Under the pieces are notes generated by a model that did no database searches, had not been told where the DNA came from, and saw nothing but the letters and a program-made list of their open reading frames with translations. The translations under genes and the position numbers were made by a program. A stretch of 64,000 nt of DNA from Serratia nevei. Lineage in GTDB: Bacteria; Pseudomonadota; Gammaproteobacteria; Enterobacterales; Enterobacteriaceae. The stretch covers positions 1 to 64,000 of the forward strand of contig NZ_JAMYWQ010000016.1 of NCBI RefSeq assembly GCF_024160145.1. Direction: 5' to 3'. Every line of letters begins with the position of its first letter. The first letter of the stretch is position 1. Below are positions 17,801-27,265 of this stretch, one piece after another.

Positions 17801-17845
17801 CGCGTTAAACGCATTTCCCTTTGTTGCCAACCCAGGAGTTCACCG

Positions 17846-18439
17846 ATGCGTGAGAAGATGAGGCTCGTCCCGATGGTGGTGGAACAGACCAGCCGGGGAG
17901 AACGCGCCTTTGATATTTATTCGCGCCTGCTGCGCGATCGGATCGTGTTCCTCAACGGCGAAGTCAACGACGACATGGCCGAAATGCTGTGCGCCCAGCT
18001 GCTGTTTTTGGAGGCGGAAAACCCGGAAAAACCGATCCACCTGTATATCAACTCGCCGGGTGGAGCGATCACCAGCGGGCTGGCGATTTACGACACCATG
18101 CAGTACCTGCGCGCGCCGGTGCATACCCTGTGCATGGGCACCGCGCGTTCGATGGGGTCGTTCCTGCTGATGGCCGGCGAACCGGGGCACCGCATGGCGC
18201 TGCCCAACGCCAGCCTGCACGTGCACCAGCCGCTGGGCGGCTTTCAGGGGCAGGCCTCCGACATCTTGATCCACGCCGAAGAGATGCAGCGCACCAAAGA
18301 CCGGGTGATCCGGCTGTACGCCCAACATTGCGGCCTGAGTGATGACGCGGTGGAGCAGGCGCTGGATCGCGATCGTTTCATGACCGCCGACGAAGCGGCG
18401 GCCTGGGGCTTGATCGATAAGGTGCTGCGGGAGCGGTAA
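17846..18439 (+). CDS. ClpP-type serine protease paralog
   Basis: This 197-residue peptidase has the catalytic triad of ClpP: Ser102 in ARSMGSF, His127 in HVHQPLGG and Asp176 in DRDRF. There is no N-terminal propeptide, unlike the 207-residue housekeeping ClpP. The start at 17846 has AGGAG nine bases upstream. It stands alone without clpX or tig and differs clearly in sequence from standard ClpP ([11 protein letters not shown] in place of CIGQAASMGAF). It is probably a second proteolytic subunit that pairs with a Clp ATPase encoded elsewhere. The last 60 bases are copied at the end of the downstream MFS gene. Confidence 0.85.
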   Translation: MREKMRLVPMVVEQTSRGERAFDIYSRLLRDRIVFLNGEVNDDMAEMLCAQLLFLEAENPEKPIHLYINSPGGAITSGLAIYDTMQYLRAPVHTLCMGTARSMGSFLLMAGEPGHRMALPNASLHVHQPLGGFQGQASDILIHAEEMQRTKDRVIRLYAQHCGLSDDAVEQALDRDRFMTADEAAAWGLIDKVLRER

Positions 18440-18441
18440 AC
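18379..18441 (+). repeat. Direct repeat copy 1: clpP 3' end
   Basis: The clpP 3' end from codon 178 through the stop is repeated at 20278-20330. The second copy lacks 10 bases and differs at two positions close to the stop. The pair brackets the AT-rich MFS segment. Confidence 0.9.
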
Positions 18442-19053
18442 GTTGGGGGCCGATCATTGATTTTTGTCGGTCCTTCCTCAGGATATCCACATTCGTGTTA
18501 ATGAAATAAATAATAAAAATGAGCGTGCCTTACCTGGAGTTATTTGATATTTAACTTGCTTATTAGTGATCTGTTTGATTGGTTAACCCTCGACCAAGCC
18601 ACGCTGTTCATTTTTATCGCGACAGATGAAGCTTGGAACATTTCTTCTTTATATATCGTCTGTTTTAATTTTTCTTTAGCCTTATAATTCTAAGGTATAT
18701 GTTCGTTTTTTCATTTGCCAACACCAGCGCCGATCACACATTTAGAAAAATAGTCTTGCCATTAACTTGTCTATACAACTATAGCTATGGCCGGGAAATA
18801 TCAACATCAGACTTTCCGCCATAACATCATCGTTCCGATATCAGTGATGTCAGATGAGGGGTGCCAACCGTCCAGACATTATCAGGTCATTCTCATTAGC
18901 GGCCGTTTTTCGGAGTAATGTCATTGGGAATGGCTTGAAAACCTATGTGGGTGCGGCACGTTATGGTACGTATTTCAAAGAAGGCGGTGCGGAGCCCAAT
19001 TTCCTAAACTCGAGCCTTGGCGAACAACGTGTTAATTGCGACGGGAATTCATA
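18442..19053. other. AT-rich intergenic DNA before the MFS gene
   Basis: This roughly 610-base stretch is much richer in A+T than its neighbours and shows no convincing gene. A 66-codon frame at 18854-19054 has no ribosome binding site and no recognisable features. It is the left part of the inserted segment bracketed by the clpP-end repeats and likely holds the MFS promoter. Confidence 0.6.
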
Positions 19054-20328
19054 ATGAAAAAGATGAGGTTGTTCCGCGGTTGGTATATGGTTGGCGCCGT
19101 GCATCTCTTGCTGGCGGTTATTTTCGGTGCCGCTTACTCATTCGGAGCATTTTTTACTGCATTACAGACGAACTTTGACGCAGGGCGTTTTTCTACCGCC
19201 TCAATCTTCTCGCTGACGGCGTTAATTTACTATGCCGTTGGGGTATTTTCCGGTGCCTGGAGCGATCGTACTTCGGTGAGGACGGTAACCGGCATCGGTA
19301 TTTTACTGCTTTCTCTGGGATTCTTCGGCAGTAGCCTGCTGGCGTCGTCACTGACGGCGTTTTTGCTCACGTTTTGCCTGCTGGTTGGGGTTGGCGTCGG
19401 ATTGGTTTACGTGCCGGCTGTTTCAACCATTCAACGTTGGTTCGTCGTTCATCGCAGTTCGGCTTCCGGCCTGGCGCTGGCCGGCACCGGCTTGGGAACG
19501 CTGGTGGGGCCGATGGTGGCCGGTGGGCTGATGCAACATTTGTCCTGGCAAAGCACTCTGCAAGTTTATGCCGCCGCTATCGCGGTGTTGGGGTTGGCTG
19601 CCGCCTTCATTTTACGAGGCCGGCCAGAGGACGTGGGCGAATATCCCGATGGGCTTCATTCCATTGAGGTGACCTCAATGCAGCGTCCAGGGTTCAGCGG
19701 TAGCGTCACGCTGCGAGAGGCCGCTGGCCGAGCCCGATTTTGGTGGTTTTTCATCGCGATATTTTTCGGTTCGATCGGGCTGTTTCTGGCGTTGGTTCAT
19801 ATTAATCCCTATGCGCTGCAACAGGGGCTGAATGCAACACAGGGCAATCTGCTCATCGGCTTGATCGGGGTAGGCAATATCGGCGGCCGTCTGGCGTTGG
19901 GGCGTATCGGCGACCGCATGGGCGCGCGACGCTTTTTGGTTATCGTAACGTTGAGTTTGGCCGTGTTGTGCGGCTTTTGGAGTGTGGCGCACAGCTTTAC
20001 CGCGCTGGTGATTTTCGCGCTGTTGTTCGGTGCGGCCAACGGCGGTTGTATCGCGCTGTATCCAGCCGTGGCCAGTACATGGTTCGGCACCGCCAATCTG
20101 GGCGCCATTTTGGGGGCGTTGTATATCGCCGTGGGGATCGCCGCCGTGGGTGGAGGCAGCGCCGCCGGTTGGTTGTATGACCAATATCAGAGTTACACGC
20201 TCTCCATTGCGTTGGCCGGCATTGCGGCAGTGTTATCTGCCGGGAGTGTCGCCTTGGCCGCCGCCTACGGGACGCCTCATGACCGCCGACGAAGCGGCGG
20301 CCTGGATAAGGTGCTGCGGGAACGCTAA
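19054..20328 (+). CDS. MFS transporter with a clpP-derived C-terminus
   Basis: This 424-residue inner-membrane transporter has 12 predicted hydrophobic segments. It resembles the monocarboxylate/oxalate-formate (OFA) branch of the major facilitator family: RGWYMVGAVHLL at the N-terminus, SDRTSVRTVTG in the loop after TM2, and GVGLVYVPAVSTIQRWF. A carboxylate is a plausible substrate. The last 17 codons read through a copy of the clpP 3' end. A 10-base deletion in that copy puts the final DKVLRER back into the clpP frame, so both proteins end identically. ATG 19054 gives the natural N-terminus, though the ribosome binding site is weak. Confidence 0.82.
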   Translation: MKKMRLFRGWYMVGAVHLLLAVIFGAAYSFGAFFTALQTNFDAGRFSTASIFSLTALIYYAVGVFSGAWSDRTSVRTVTGIGILLLSLGFFGSSLLASSLTAFLLTFCLLVGVGVGLVYVPAVSTIQRWFVVHRSSASGLALAGTGLGTLVGPMVAGGLMQHLSWQSTLQVYAAAIAVLGLAAAFILRGRPEDVGEYPDGLHSIEVTSMQRPGFSGSVTLREAAGRARFWWFFIAIFFGSIGLFLALVHINPYALQQGLNATQGNLLIGLIGVGNIGGRLALGRIGDRMGARRFLVIVTLSLAVLCGFWSVAHSFTALVIFALLFGAANGGCIALYPAVASTWFGTANLGAILGALYIAVGIAAVGGGSAAGWLYDQYQSYTLSIALAGIAAVLSAGSVALAAAYGTPHDRRRSGGLDKVLRER

Positions 20329-20330
20329 AC
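20278..20330 (+). repeat. Direct repeat copy 2: clpP 3' end fused to the MFS gene
   Basis: This is the second copy of the repeat at 18379-18441, with a 10-base internal deletion and two substitutions. It marks the right boundary of the inserted MFS segment and provides the MFS stop codon. Confidence 0.9.
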
Positions 20331-20351
20331 GGCTCAGCGGGGCTCGGCAGC

Positions 20352-21200
20352 CTACGGCGTGCGCCAAACCCGTTCAAGCCCGAATTCAACCATCGCGAAA
20401 TAGAGGCTGAAATAGCGCTCCGCCATGATAAAGAACGAGCTGTTGAGCTCGATCACCACGTTATTGGTGGTGGTCAGCAGGCCGGATTTTTCCGCCGCCT
20501 GCAGGATACGATTCACGTGCGCACGTGAGACGGAGCACGACTTGGCGATTTTTGCCGAGGAGAGCAGCAGAAAGGGGGAATCCTGCCGGATGCTTTCGAT
20601 ATGCAGCATCAGTAGCACCATGTGGCCGGCGTCCTTGCTGATAAACAGCCCGGATTGCGGCACCCGGTCGATCAGGTAGATCTCCTTAAGCATCAGCTGC
20701 CCGTAGGCGGCGAAAAAGGTGGGCAGAAAGCCGGGTGCCGCCAGCAGCGCCGCGATGGGCATCTGTGGCGCCAGCGCCTGATAGGGCCACGCCATGGAGG
20801 CGATCAGCGCCTGGGTTTCCGCCAGTGCGTGGGGTGTAGGCTTATAGCGCAGCTGGCGCTTGTCATGTTCGCAGGGTTTGACCTCCAGGCGGCGGCCGAC
20901 CCGCAAAAAGAACAGAAAGGAGTCCAGGGAGTTCTCGCTGATCAGATTTTTTCCTTTAAAAAAGGCTTTGATGTCTTTCAGCCCGGCGGCAGGCAGGTGG
21001 TAGTAAATGGACAGGATGGTGGAACAAATGATGAACCGGCTGTTCCTGAAGATGATTTTGTAAAACAGCGGATGCTTCTTGTAGGTCTCTTTCAACAACT
21101 CCCCGTGTTTGACGATGGCGGCGTGGAACGCCGGTGACTGTCTGATGATGTTGGCCTGTTTCTCCAGGTGAAACTGTAGCTGGAATCTGCTTAGACTCAT
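20352..21200 (-). CDS. Putative winged-helix regulator of the fimbrial operon
   Basis: This 282-residue cytoplasmic protein has a helix-turn-helix near the C-terminus (SSAKIAKSCSVSRAHVNRILQAAEKSGLL, about residues 215-243). The start MSLSRFQLQ at 21200 has AGGGAA just upstream, and the longer frame is rejected because its first 47 codons are low-complexity S/R/T. It is the last gene of the fimbrial cluster, 43 bases after the second chaperone, so a role in fimbrial regulation is inferred from position. I do not recognise the N-terminal 200 residues. Confidence 0.65.
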   Translation of the reverse strand: MSLSRFQLQFHLEKQANIIRQSPAFHAAIVKHGELLKETYKKHPLFYKIIFRNSRFIICSTILSIYYHLPAAGLKDIKAFFKGKNLISENSLDSFLFFLRVGRRLEVKPCEHDKRQLRYKPTPHALAETQALIASMAWPYQALAPQMPIAALLAAPGFLPTFFAAYGQLMLKEIYLIDRVPQSGLFISKDAGHMVLLMLHIESIRQDSPFLLLSSAKIAKSCSVSRAHVNRILQAAEKSGLLTTTNNVVIELNSSFFIMAERYFSLYFAMVEFGLERVWRTP

Positions 21201-21243
21201 TTCCCTATTTCCTGTACTTAAAAAAATGTGCTGCTTTTTATCG

Positions 21244-21996
21244 TTATGGGTTTGCTGTGTATGACTTGACGATCTGTTGGCCCTGGTCGTTGATGAGGGT
21301 GGCCTGAACGGTGACCTGAGAAGGGAACGCCGGCGCCGCAACGCCGTCGAGGTGATAATCCCGCACGCTGAACGGCGCGGTCATCATGTCGCTTTCTTGC
21401 CGCACCGGGTAATCGCGCCTGTCGGTTTGCACGGCGATGCGGGCGAAAGAGAGATAGAACGCCGAACGGTTGTGACAGCGCAGCAGATAGCCACCCGGCG
21501 ATTTTTGCAGCGTGAACGAAACGGCCTCGGCCGCGTTTTCGGCGTTCCCCGGCAGCGCTTTGGGGCGGTAGAAGATTTTCATCTGCGTGTTCATCGCCAG
21601 CGTCACGCGCGACGCCAGCGGTGGCGTGGTCGGCTGGCTGGGCGGGATCTCATACAGGTTAAGCCAGAACACCGACTCCCTGTCGGTGGGCAGGGCCGCG
21701 CCGGCAAACAGGATGCGCAGCCCTTTCAGCGCCGAAGGCGGCAGGGCGAATACGCTGGGCAGGGTGACAAACGGCGCGCGCGACAGTTCGGGGGCGGCGT
21801 TGACGTCGCCGTTATCGACCCAGGTTTGCGCCACGATCGGGTAGCCGTTGGTGTTGAGCAGCATCAGGGTCTTTTCCGTGTCGCCCTCGCGGAAGATCAC
21901 CCGGGTGGCGGAGGCGATGATGCCTGCCTGCGCACCCATGGCCGCCAGCGCCAGCAGCAGGGCGCATCCTATTGTCAGATATTTCTTTCTCATCAT
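21244..21996 (-). CDS. Second fimbrial periplasmic chaperone
   Basis: This 250-residue PapD-like chaperone has a signal peptide cleaved after AQA (about residue 24), ATRVIFREGDTEKTLMLLN as the G1-like strand region, and FWLNLYEIPP, the conserved core of domain 1. It captures subunits in the periplasm by donor-strand complementation and hands them to the usher. Its ATG overlaps the adhesin stop as TAATG, so it may be dedicated to the adhesin. Confidence 0.87.
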   Translation of the reverse strand: MMRKKYLTIGCALLLALAAMGAQAGIIASATRVIFREGDTEKTLMLLNTNGYPIVAQTWVDNGDVNAAPELSRAPFVTLPSVFALPPSALKGLRILFAGAALPTDRESVFWLNLYEIPPSQPTTPPLASRVTLAMNTQMKIFYRPKALPGNAENAAEAVSFTLQKSPGGYLLRCHNRSAFYLSFARIAVQTDRRDYPVRQESDMMTAPFSVRDYHLDGVAAPAFPSQVTVQATLINDQGQQIVKSYTANP

Positions 21997-23336
21997 TATT
22001 GCACCTTAACCCAGACGTAGGCCCTGGCGTCCACTTTGCCGGCGGTGACGGTTTGCCCGGGCAGCCGGGCGAGCGTGGCGGTGAGCTGGGTGGTGTAGTG
22101 GGTGAACCCCGCCGCGGTGCTGCCGCCGCCGCTGGCGCCGTTGAGTACCGGGTACCAGCCGGCGTCGTTGCCCTGTGGGCATTGCCCGGCGCTGCAACGC
22201 GCCCAGCCGACGAAGTTCATCGGCGCGCCGTTGCCGGCGTTGGCGAGCGCGATGCCTACGCCGGTGGCGACGCTGCTGTCGGTGCCGTAGCCGCTGGAGA
22301 GCAGGTAGCTCACGCCGCCGTTGGCGCTGACCAGCCCGAGCTGCTGCGCCGCGATATAGCTTTCATACGGCACCTGCAGGCCGAGGGCGGTGTTGTTGCT
22401 GCTGACGCCGGACACGGCGGCATTGTCGCATTCGATATTGAGGGTGAACTGCGCCTGAGAGGTTTGCCCGGCGGTCAGCTGGCTGACGGAAATGGTCGGC
22501 AGGATCACCAGCGGCGTGACGTTGCGCGCCACGCAGGTGGCGGTATAGGTCAAGGAGGAGATCGGTGCGGTGCCCATGCCCATCGCGTTCCAGCGCCCGG
22601 TGCCCCAGGTGGCGTAGTTGGTGGCGGAGTCGCTGCCGACAGGATCCGAGGCGATGCCGGGCCCCTGAAAGGTGACATAGCCGTTCGGCTGCGTGCAGGT
22701 ATAGTTCGAATTGCCGGTGGTCGAGGCCATGCCCACCAGCGGGTTGCCGGCGCTGTAGCCACAGTAGTTGCTGGCGCCCGCGCCCGGCAGCGAGCTGATG
22801 CGGATCAGATCGGCACGGATGGCGCTGAAATCTTTCACTCGGACCTGAATTTTGCTGCCGACGGAGGCGTAGCGGGTAATCGGCGCCGACTGCCAGTAGC
22901 GGGTAAAAACCTTGCCGGAATCCAGATGGGTCAGGCGGATGCCGACGTAAGGGAAGTAGGTGGCGTAGTAGTTGGGGTTACCGTCCTGGGCGCCCAGATC
23001 GTAATAGCCGCCGACGCGATCGTCGCCGTTGGTGGCGAAGACTTCATAGATCTGCCCCGCGTCGCCGGCGTCGCATTCATACAGCACCTTGTTGGGATCC
23101 GGATAGCGCGTGCCGGAGGTGAGATCGAACACGCTGGTGCCGAGCGGCGTGCCGACGGGCTGCAGGTAAGTGCTGGTCAGATTGACCCGGCCCAGCGCCG
23201 TGCCCACCCCGCAGGGATCGCAACCGGAATCGATCGTGGGGGAGACCCGGGTGCATTGCGCCAGCGCGGCGGGCGCGCCGAACAGCGACAGGGTGAGCAG
23301 CGCCAGGGCGGCGATCGGGTAAAAAATGCGTTTCAT
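21996..23336 (-). CDS. Fimbrial tip adhesin or large fimbrial subunit
   Basis: The product has 446 residues with a signal peptide (MKRIFYPIAALALLTLSLFG..., cleavage after ALAQ). The N-terminal two thirds look like a receptor-binding domain with several cysteines (GCDPCGVGT near the start, YECDAGDAGQ). The C-terminal part is pilin-like, ending in RLPGQTVTAGKVDARAYVWVKVQ with the beta-zipper terminal strand expected of chaperone-usher subunits. Start 23336 has AGGAGA five bases upstream. Position after the usher and size favour a tip adhesin. The receptor is unknown. Confidence 0.8.
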   Translation of the reverse strand: MKRIFYPIAALALLTLSLFGAPAALAQCTRVSPTIDSGCDPCGVGTALGRVNLTSTYLQPVGTPLGTSVFDLTSGTRYPDPNKVLYECDAGDAGQIYEVFATNGDDRVGGYYDLGAQDGNPNYYATYFPYVGIRLTHLDSGKVFTRYWQSAPITRYASVGSKIQVRVKDFSAIRADLIRISSLPGAGASNYCGYSAGNPLVGMASTTGNSNYTCTQPNGYVTFQGPGIASDPVGSDSATNYATWGTGRWNAMGMGTAPISSLTYTATCVARNVTPLVILPTISVSQLTAGQTSQAQFTLNIECDNAAVSGVSSNNTALGLQVPYESYIAAQQLGLVSANGGVSYLLSSGYGTDSSVATGVGIALANAGNGAPMNFVGWARCSAGQCPQGNDAGWYPVLNGASGGGSTAAGFTHYTTQLTATLARLPGQTVTAGKVDARAYVWVKVQ

Positions 23337-23364
23337 CGTCTCTCCTGAAAATAAGTTTAACGGG

Positions 23365-25899
23365 CTAGCGGCACGGGGCGCTGAGCCGTTGAATCGGGCC
23401 GTCTTCACCGGCAGACAGGTGGTAACGCAGCGTGCACTGCTGGCCGGGGGCGTCGCCCCAGTTCAGCGTCAGTGCCCCGGCGCGCTTATCGCTACGCAGA
23501 TACACCTGATTGGCCTGGCCGACCATGCCCACGCTGTTGCCTGCCGCGTCGAGGACGTTGGCGCCCATCGGGATCGGTGCGTTATCGGGCCGCCGGGCGG
23601 TGATCAGCAGCGCCTGGCCGCGCACGGTGTTGAAGCGCAGGCGCACCGTGGCACCGGCATAAGGAGCCACGCGCCGCTGGCCGTCTTCCAGTTCCGCTTT
23701 GTCGTTCATGCCCTCGGGATTCAGCGCGACGGTGTTGTAGTGATAGGGCACCAGCGACGGTGCCAGCGCGTAGCCGAAGCGATCGACGCGTGCGCCCTGG
23801 CCGTCCATCACCCGTGCGCCGCTGGCGCCGGGCGCCTCGATCAGGGCGAAGGTGTCGCCGACATACGGCCCTAATGTCACGCCGCCGCGGTGTGCCACCA
23901 CCGCCCCCTGCAGCGACAGGGAGCCTTGTCGGTACTGGCGCGCGGTGGAGAACGAGCCGGTGACGTTGGCATAAGGCAGGCGGGTTTGCAGGTTGCCGCC
24001 CCAGATGCTTTGTTGGCGATCGTCGTCGGTGGTGAAGTTCAGGCCGTAGCTGACCGGCTGTTCGTCGCCGACGCTGCCCGACAGCGCAGCCTGATAGTTG
24101 CCCCCCTGGCCCTGGCTGTGGTTGGCCAGCAGCGAGACGCTGGGGGCGGAAGACGAATGCCCGAGCGGGAAGCTCAGCGACAGGGCGGTGACGGTCTGCG
24201 CGCTCTGCGCCAGCGGCGCGCTGTAGACGTTATCCAGCGGCCCGTAGCCGCGGTAGTCGCCGTTGCTGTAGCCCAGGCTGCGGGTGCGGGTGACGGAGAG
24301 GTTAAGCGCCACGCCGTTGCCGAAGGTTTTCCCCCAGCCCAGCTGGAGCTGATTGTCGCGGCCGCGCTGATCGCGGTAGTCCTGGGTAGAGCCGGACATC
24401 GTCAGGCTGCCGAACGCGCCCATCCCCTGATTGACGGCGACCTCGAAGCGCGAACGCTGGCGGTAGGAGTCGGACTGCCAGTTTTGGCCGGTAGTGGCGG
24501 CGCGCCGCACGCCGAGCACGTCGCTGAGATCGCGAAAGCCTTCGGTAGAGTAGCGATAGCCGGCGATGGATAAGGTCGTGTCCGTCGGGCTGAAGGTTCG
24601 GCTGTAAGAGAGGTGCAGCATCCAGCCGGAGGCGTTGCCGTCGGGCAGACTGGCGTGGGAATAGGTGGTGTCCATGCCGAAGGCGCCCAGCCAGCTGCTG
24701 TACACGCCGCCCAGCATCATCGCCTGATAGCCGTCCGCCAGCTGGTTGCCGAGGTTGAAGGTCAGGGCGTTGGTCAGGCCGTGCTGCCAGGTCACTTCGC
24801 TGAACAGATCGTTGTCGCCGACGTAGCGGGAACGGCCGACGATCGCGGAGTAGCGCGACTGGCCGGGGCGGATGGATTCCGGCACCGCGGCGAACGGTAC
24901 GGTGAAGGTGCTGACGCTGCCGTCGGCTTCCGTCACCACCACGGTGAGATCGCCGGCGTAGTTGGTGGCGTACAGATCGTTGATGGCGAACGGCCCCGGT
25001 GCGACGGTGGTTTCATACAGCGTGCTTTTGCCCTGCAGCACCGTCACGCGCGCGTTGCTTTTTGCCACGCCGCGCACCACCGGCGCATAGCCGCGCTGCG
25101 AATCCGGCAGCATGCGGTCGTCCGAGCTGAGCTGAATGCCGCGAAAGCCCAGGCCGGAGAAGAAGTGCCCGTCGGTAAAGCCTTCGCCCAACAGCATTTC
25201 GCTGCGCCAGGGCAAGATCGCGCGCTGCACGTAGCGGCGGCTGGTGTCCAGATGGCCGCCGAACTCGCGATCGTAGCGGTAGCTGGACTGCTGGCGGTAG
25301 CGCCATAGCCCGAGGTTGAACCCGCCGTTCAGGTTGGCGTAGGTCGAGTCGAGATCGCGGGTTTGCCCCTGCCGGTAGCTGACGTGGTACTGGTTGAGGT
25401 TGTAATTGAAGAAGGCCATCGATTCGCCGCTGTCCAGGCTGGCGGGATTGACGCTGCCGCGCGGCTGGCCGTTCAACAGCGCCTGCGGAATGCCCAGATC
25501 CAGACGCAGCCGCGAAATATCGGCGTTCACCGCGATGTCTTTAAGATCCCGGCCGGGCAGCAGGCATGCCGTTTCGGCGGCCACCGGCGGATTTTTCAGC
25601 CCGAAGCGCGTTAGCTGCGGGCGATCGAAGCAGGGCAGCACCTGCTTGCCTGCGCGCACGAAGCGAATTTGGTCGCGCTCGAGAAACTGGCCGTTGAGGT
25701 ACAGATCGATCTGATAGCTGCCGGGAGCGACGGCGTCCTGTTGGTTGAACTGGCTCAGGGCGCTGTTGCTCAGCACGCTGCCGCGCAGCAGCGCGGGATC
25801 GAAGGTATAGCCGTCGGCGGCGGCACAGCCCAGCGGTAGCGCCAGCAGCGCGCAACACCAGCGTGCGGGTAGCGGCGTCGCCTTGCGGATATCGAACAT
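23365..25899 (-). CDS. Fimbrial outer-membrane usher
   Basis: The usher has 844 residues: signal peptide (cleavage near AAADG), N-terminal chaperone-binding domain opening with YTFDPALLRGS, a 24-strand barrel with the plug, and C-terminal domains ending in a two-cysteine segment (CTLRYHLS ... LSAPCR). It assembles subunits delivered by the chaperones and exports the fibre. GGGAGG upstream fixes the start at 25899, eight codons inside the longest frame. Confidence 0.92.
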   Translation of the reverse strand: MFDIRKATPLPARWCCALLALPLGCAAADGYTFDPALLRGSVLSNSALSQFNQQDAVAPGSYQIDLYLNGQFLERDQIRFVRAGKQVLPCFDRPQLTRFGLKNPPVAAETACLLPGRDLKDIAVNADISRLRLDLGIPQALLNGQPRGSVNPASLDSGESMAFFNYNLNQYHVSYRQGQTRDLDSTYANLNGGFNLGLWRYRQQSSYRYDREFGGHLDTSRRYVQRAILPWRSEMLLGEGFTDGHFFSGLGFRGIQLSSDDRMLPDSQRGYAPVVRGVAKSNARVTVLQGKSTLYETTVAPGPFAINDLYATNYAGDLTVVVTEADGSVSTFTVPFAAVPESIRPGQSRYSAIVGRSRYVGDNDLFSEVTWQHGLTNALTFNLGNQLADGYQAMMLGGVYSSWLGAFGMDTTYSHASLPDGNASGWMLHLSYSRTFSPTDTTLSIAGYRYSTEGFRDLSDVLGVRRAATTGQNWQSDSYRQRSRFEVAVNQGMGAFGSLTMSGSTQDYRDQRGRDNQLQLGWGKTFGNGVALNLSVTRTRSLGYSNGDYRGYGPLDNVYSAPLAQSAQTVTALSLSFPLGHSSSAPSVSLLANHSQGQGGNYQAALSGSVGDEQPVSYGLNFTTDDDRQQSIWGGNLQTRLPYANVTGSFSTARQYRQGSLSLQGAVVAHRGGVTLGPYVGDTFALIEAPGASGARVMDGQGARVDRFGYALAPSLVPYHYNTVALNPEGMNDKAELEDGQRRVAPYAGATVRLRFNTVRGQALLITARRPDNAPIPMGANVLDAAGNSVGMVGQANQVYLRSDKRAGALTLNWGDAPGQQCTLRYHLSAGEDGPIQRLSAPCR

Positions 25900-25919
25900 G
25901 AAAACCTCCCTGTCTGGTT

Positions 25920-26672
25920 TCAACGCGCGACGTTCAGGGTGCGTGAGATTTCCACCCCATAGTCATTGATGACGCGCAGTGCGACCTGCCGCACCTCCCC
26001 GTTCACCGGCCAACTGGCCTGCGAAAACGGCGGGATCAGTTCCGCCTGCGGGATGGCGATGCGCTTCGCGCCGCTGAGGATCTCGGCCTGGCTGACGTTG
26101 GCGTAGTAGCCGGTCGGGTTGTCGACGCGCAGCGCGTTACCGGCCTGGCGCAGGCTGAGCCGATCGATGACGTGGTTGGCGTCGCCGGCCAGCCCGGCGG
26201 GGCGATAGAACACCTTCAGCCGGTTGGTGACCAGCAGCAGCAGTTTGTTCTTGTCGCTGTCGGTCTGGCGCACTGCGGGCACCTGCAGGAAGTTGAGGTA
26301 GAACAGCGATTCGCGATCGCGCGGCAGCGGCTGGCCGACGAACGACAGCCGCACCATCTGCCCGCTGTGCGGATTCATGCGGAAGATCTGCGGCGAGGCG
26401 ACAAAAGGTGCATCGGCGTTTTCCGGCGTGGATTTGGGGTTATTGATATCGAGCCAGATCTGCATCAGCGCCGGGGTGCCGTCGTCGTTGGTGAACTGCA
26501 GCGTTTTTTCCCGTGCCTCGGCGGGGTAGATCACGCGGTTGCCGAGCAGCGTCACGCTGGCCAGGGCGTGGGTGGCGGCACAACTCATCAGGCAAAGCGA
26601 CAGGGCGGCCCATCGGCGGGCTGAGCGGGTTATCTGCGGCATAAATGTGAACCGATAAAGGGAGCGAGTCAT
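25920..26672 (-). CDS. First fimbrial periplasmic chaperone
   Basis: This 250-residue PapD-like chaperone contains VTLLGNRVIYPAEAREKTLQFTN and FYLNFLQVP. A signal sequence lies at residues 11-39 if the first ATG is used. A second ATG ten codons in (26642) would give a tidier signal peptide, and neither has a strong ribosome binding site. It follows the major subunit by 59 bases and precedes the usher, the classic chaperone position. Confidence 0.88.
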   Translation of the reverse strand: MTRSLYRFTFMPQITRSARRWAALSLCLMSCAATHALASVTLLGNRVIYPAEAREKTLQFTNDDGTPALMQIWLDINNPKSTPENADAPFVASPQIFRMNPHSGQMVRLSFVGQPLPRDRESLFYLNFLQVPAVRQTDSDKNKLLLLVTNRLKVFYRPAGLAGDANHVIDRLSLRQAGNALRVDNPTGYYANVSQAEILSGAKRIAIPQAELIPPFSQASWPVNGEVRQVALRVINDYGVEISRTLNVAR

Positions 26673-26731
26673 TCAGCGCCGCCCGTAAAAGGACGGCGCT
26701 GGCATCAACAGGTATGGCGCCGGACGCCGGC

Positions 26732-27265
26732 TTATTTGTAGCTAATGGCGAACTGTGCGGTGGCGATCACGGAACCGGCCGCCACGCCGGTGTCTTCCGC
26801 GTAGTAGCGGGCCACCAGGCTCTGCGAGGTGGAGGTGGCGTCTTTCGCCAGCGTCATCGCCGACGTGGTGACGGTCGAACCGCTGGCGAAGGACAGCGGC
26901 GTGGTGGCGTCGCTGTCCAGCAGTTGAATGGACACTTTGGCCGCATCGCCCGCGTTGCCCAGGTTGCCGTTGGTGGTCGGGTTGTTGCCCGCCAGCACGG
27001 TTTTGATCGCCGTATCGCTGGTTGCCGCCGCACAGCCGGTCACGTTGACGGTAAAGGTGGTGTCGCCGGCGGTGGCGCCTTTGGTGGCGAGTTTGCTGGC
27101 GGCGACGGTCGGTAGCAGCACGACCGGGTTGGATTGGTTACCGTTAATATTTACCGAGCAGGTTTGCGTGCTGACTTCGCCTTTAAATTGCACCGTATTG
27201 GACGAAGCGGCCGCACAGGCGCCGGAGAGAGCCAGCATGGATAATGCGACTAATTTAACATTCAT
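26732..27265 (-). CDS. Major fimbrial subunit, type 1 pilin family
   Basis: This 177-residue pilin has a signal peptide (cleavage near CAAA/SSN), QFKGEVSTQTCSVNINGNQSNPVVLLPTV as the conserved first-cysteine region, the second cysteine in VTGCAA, and the C-terminal IATAQFAISYK with the penultimate Tyr typical of chaperone-bound pilins. It forms the fibre shaft. As first gene of the operon it should be expressed most strongly. An AT-rich 480-base promoter region lies upstream. Confidence 0.92.
   Translation of the reverse strand: MNVKLVALSMLALSGACAAASSNTVQFKGEVSTQTCSVNINGNQSNPVVLLPTVAASKLATKGATAGDTTFTVNVTGCAAATSDTAIKTVLAGNNPTTNGNLGNAGDAAKVSIQLLDSDATTPLSFASGSTVTTSAMTLAKDATSTSQSLVARYYAEDTGVAAGSVIATAQFAISYK

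Noticed and set aside
18854-19054. A 66-codon frame before the MFS gene
   Set aside because: It has no ribosome binding site and no recognisable feature, and it ends at the MFS start region.
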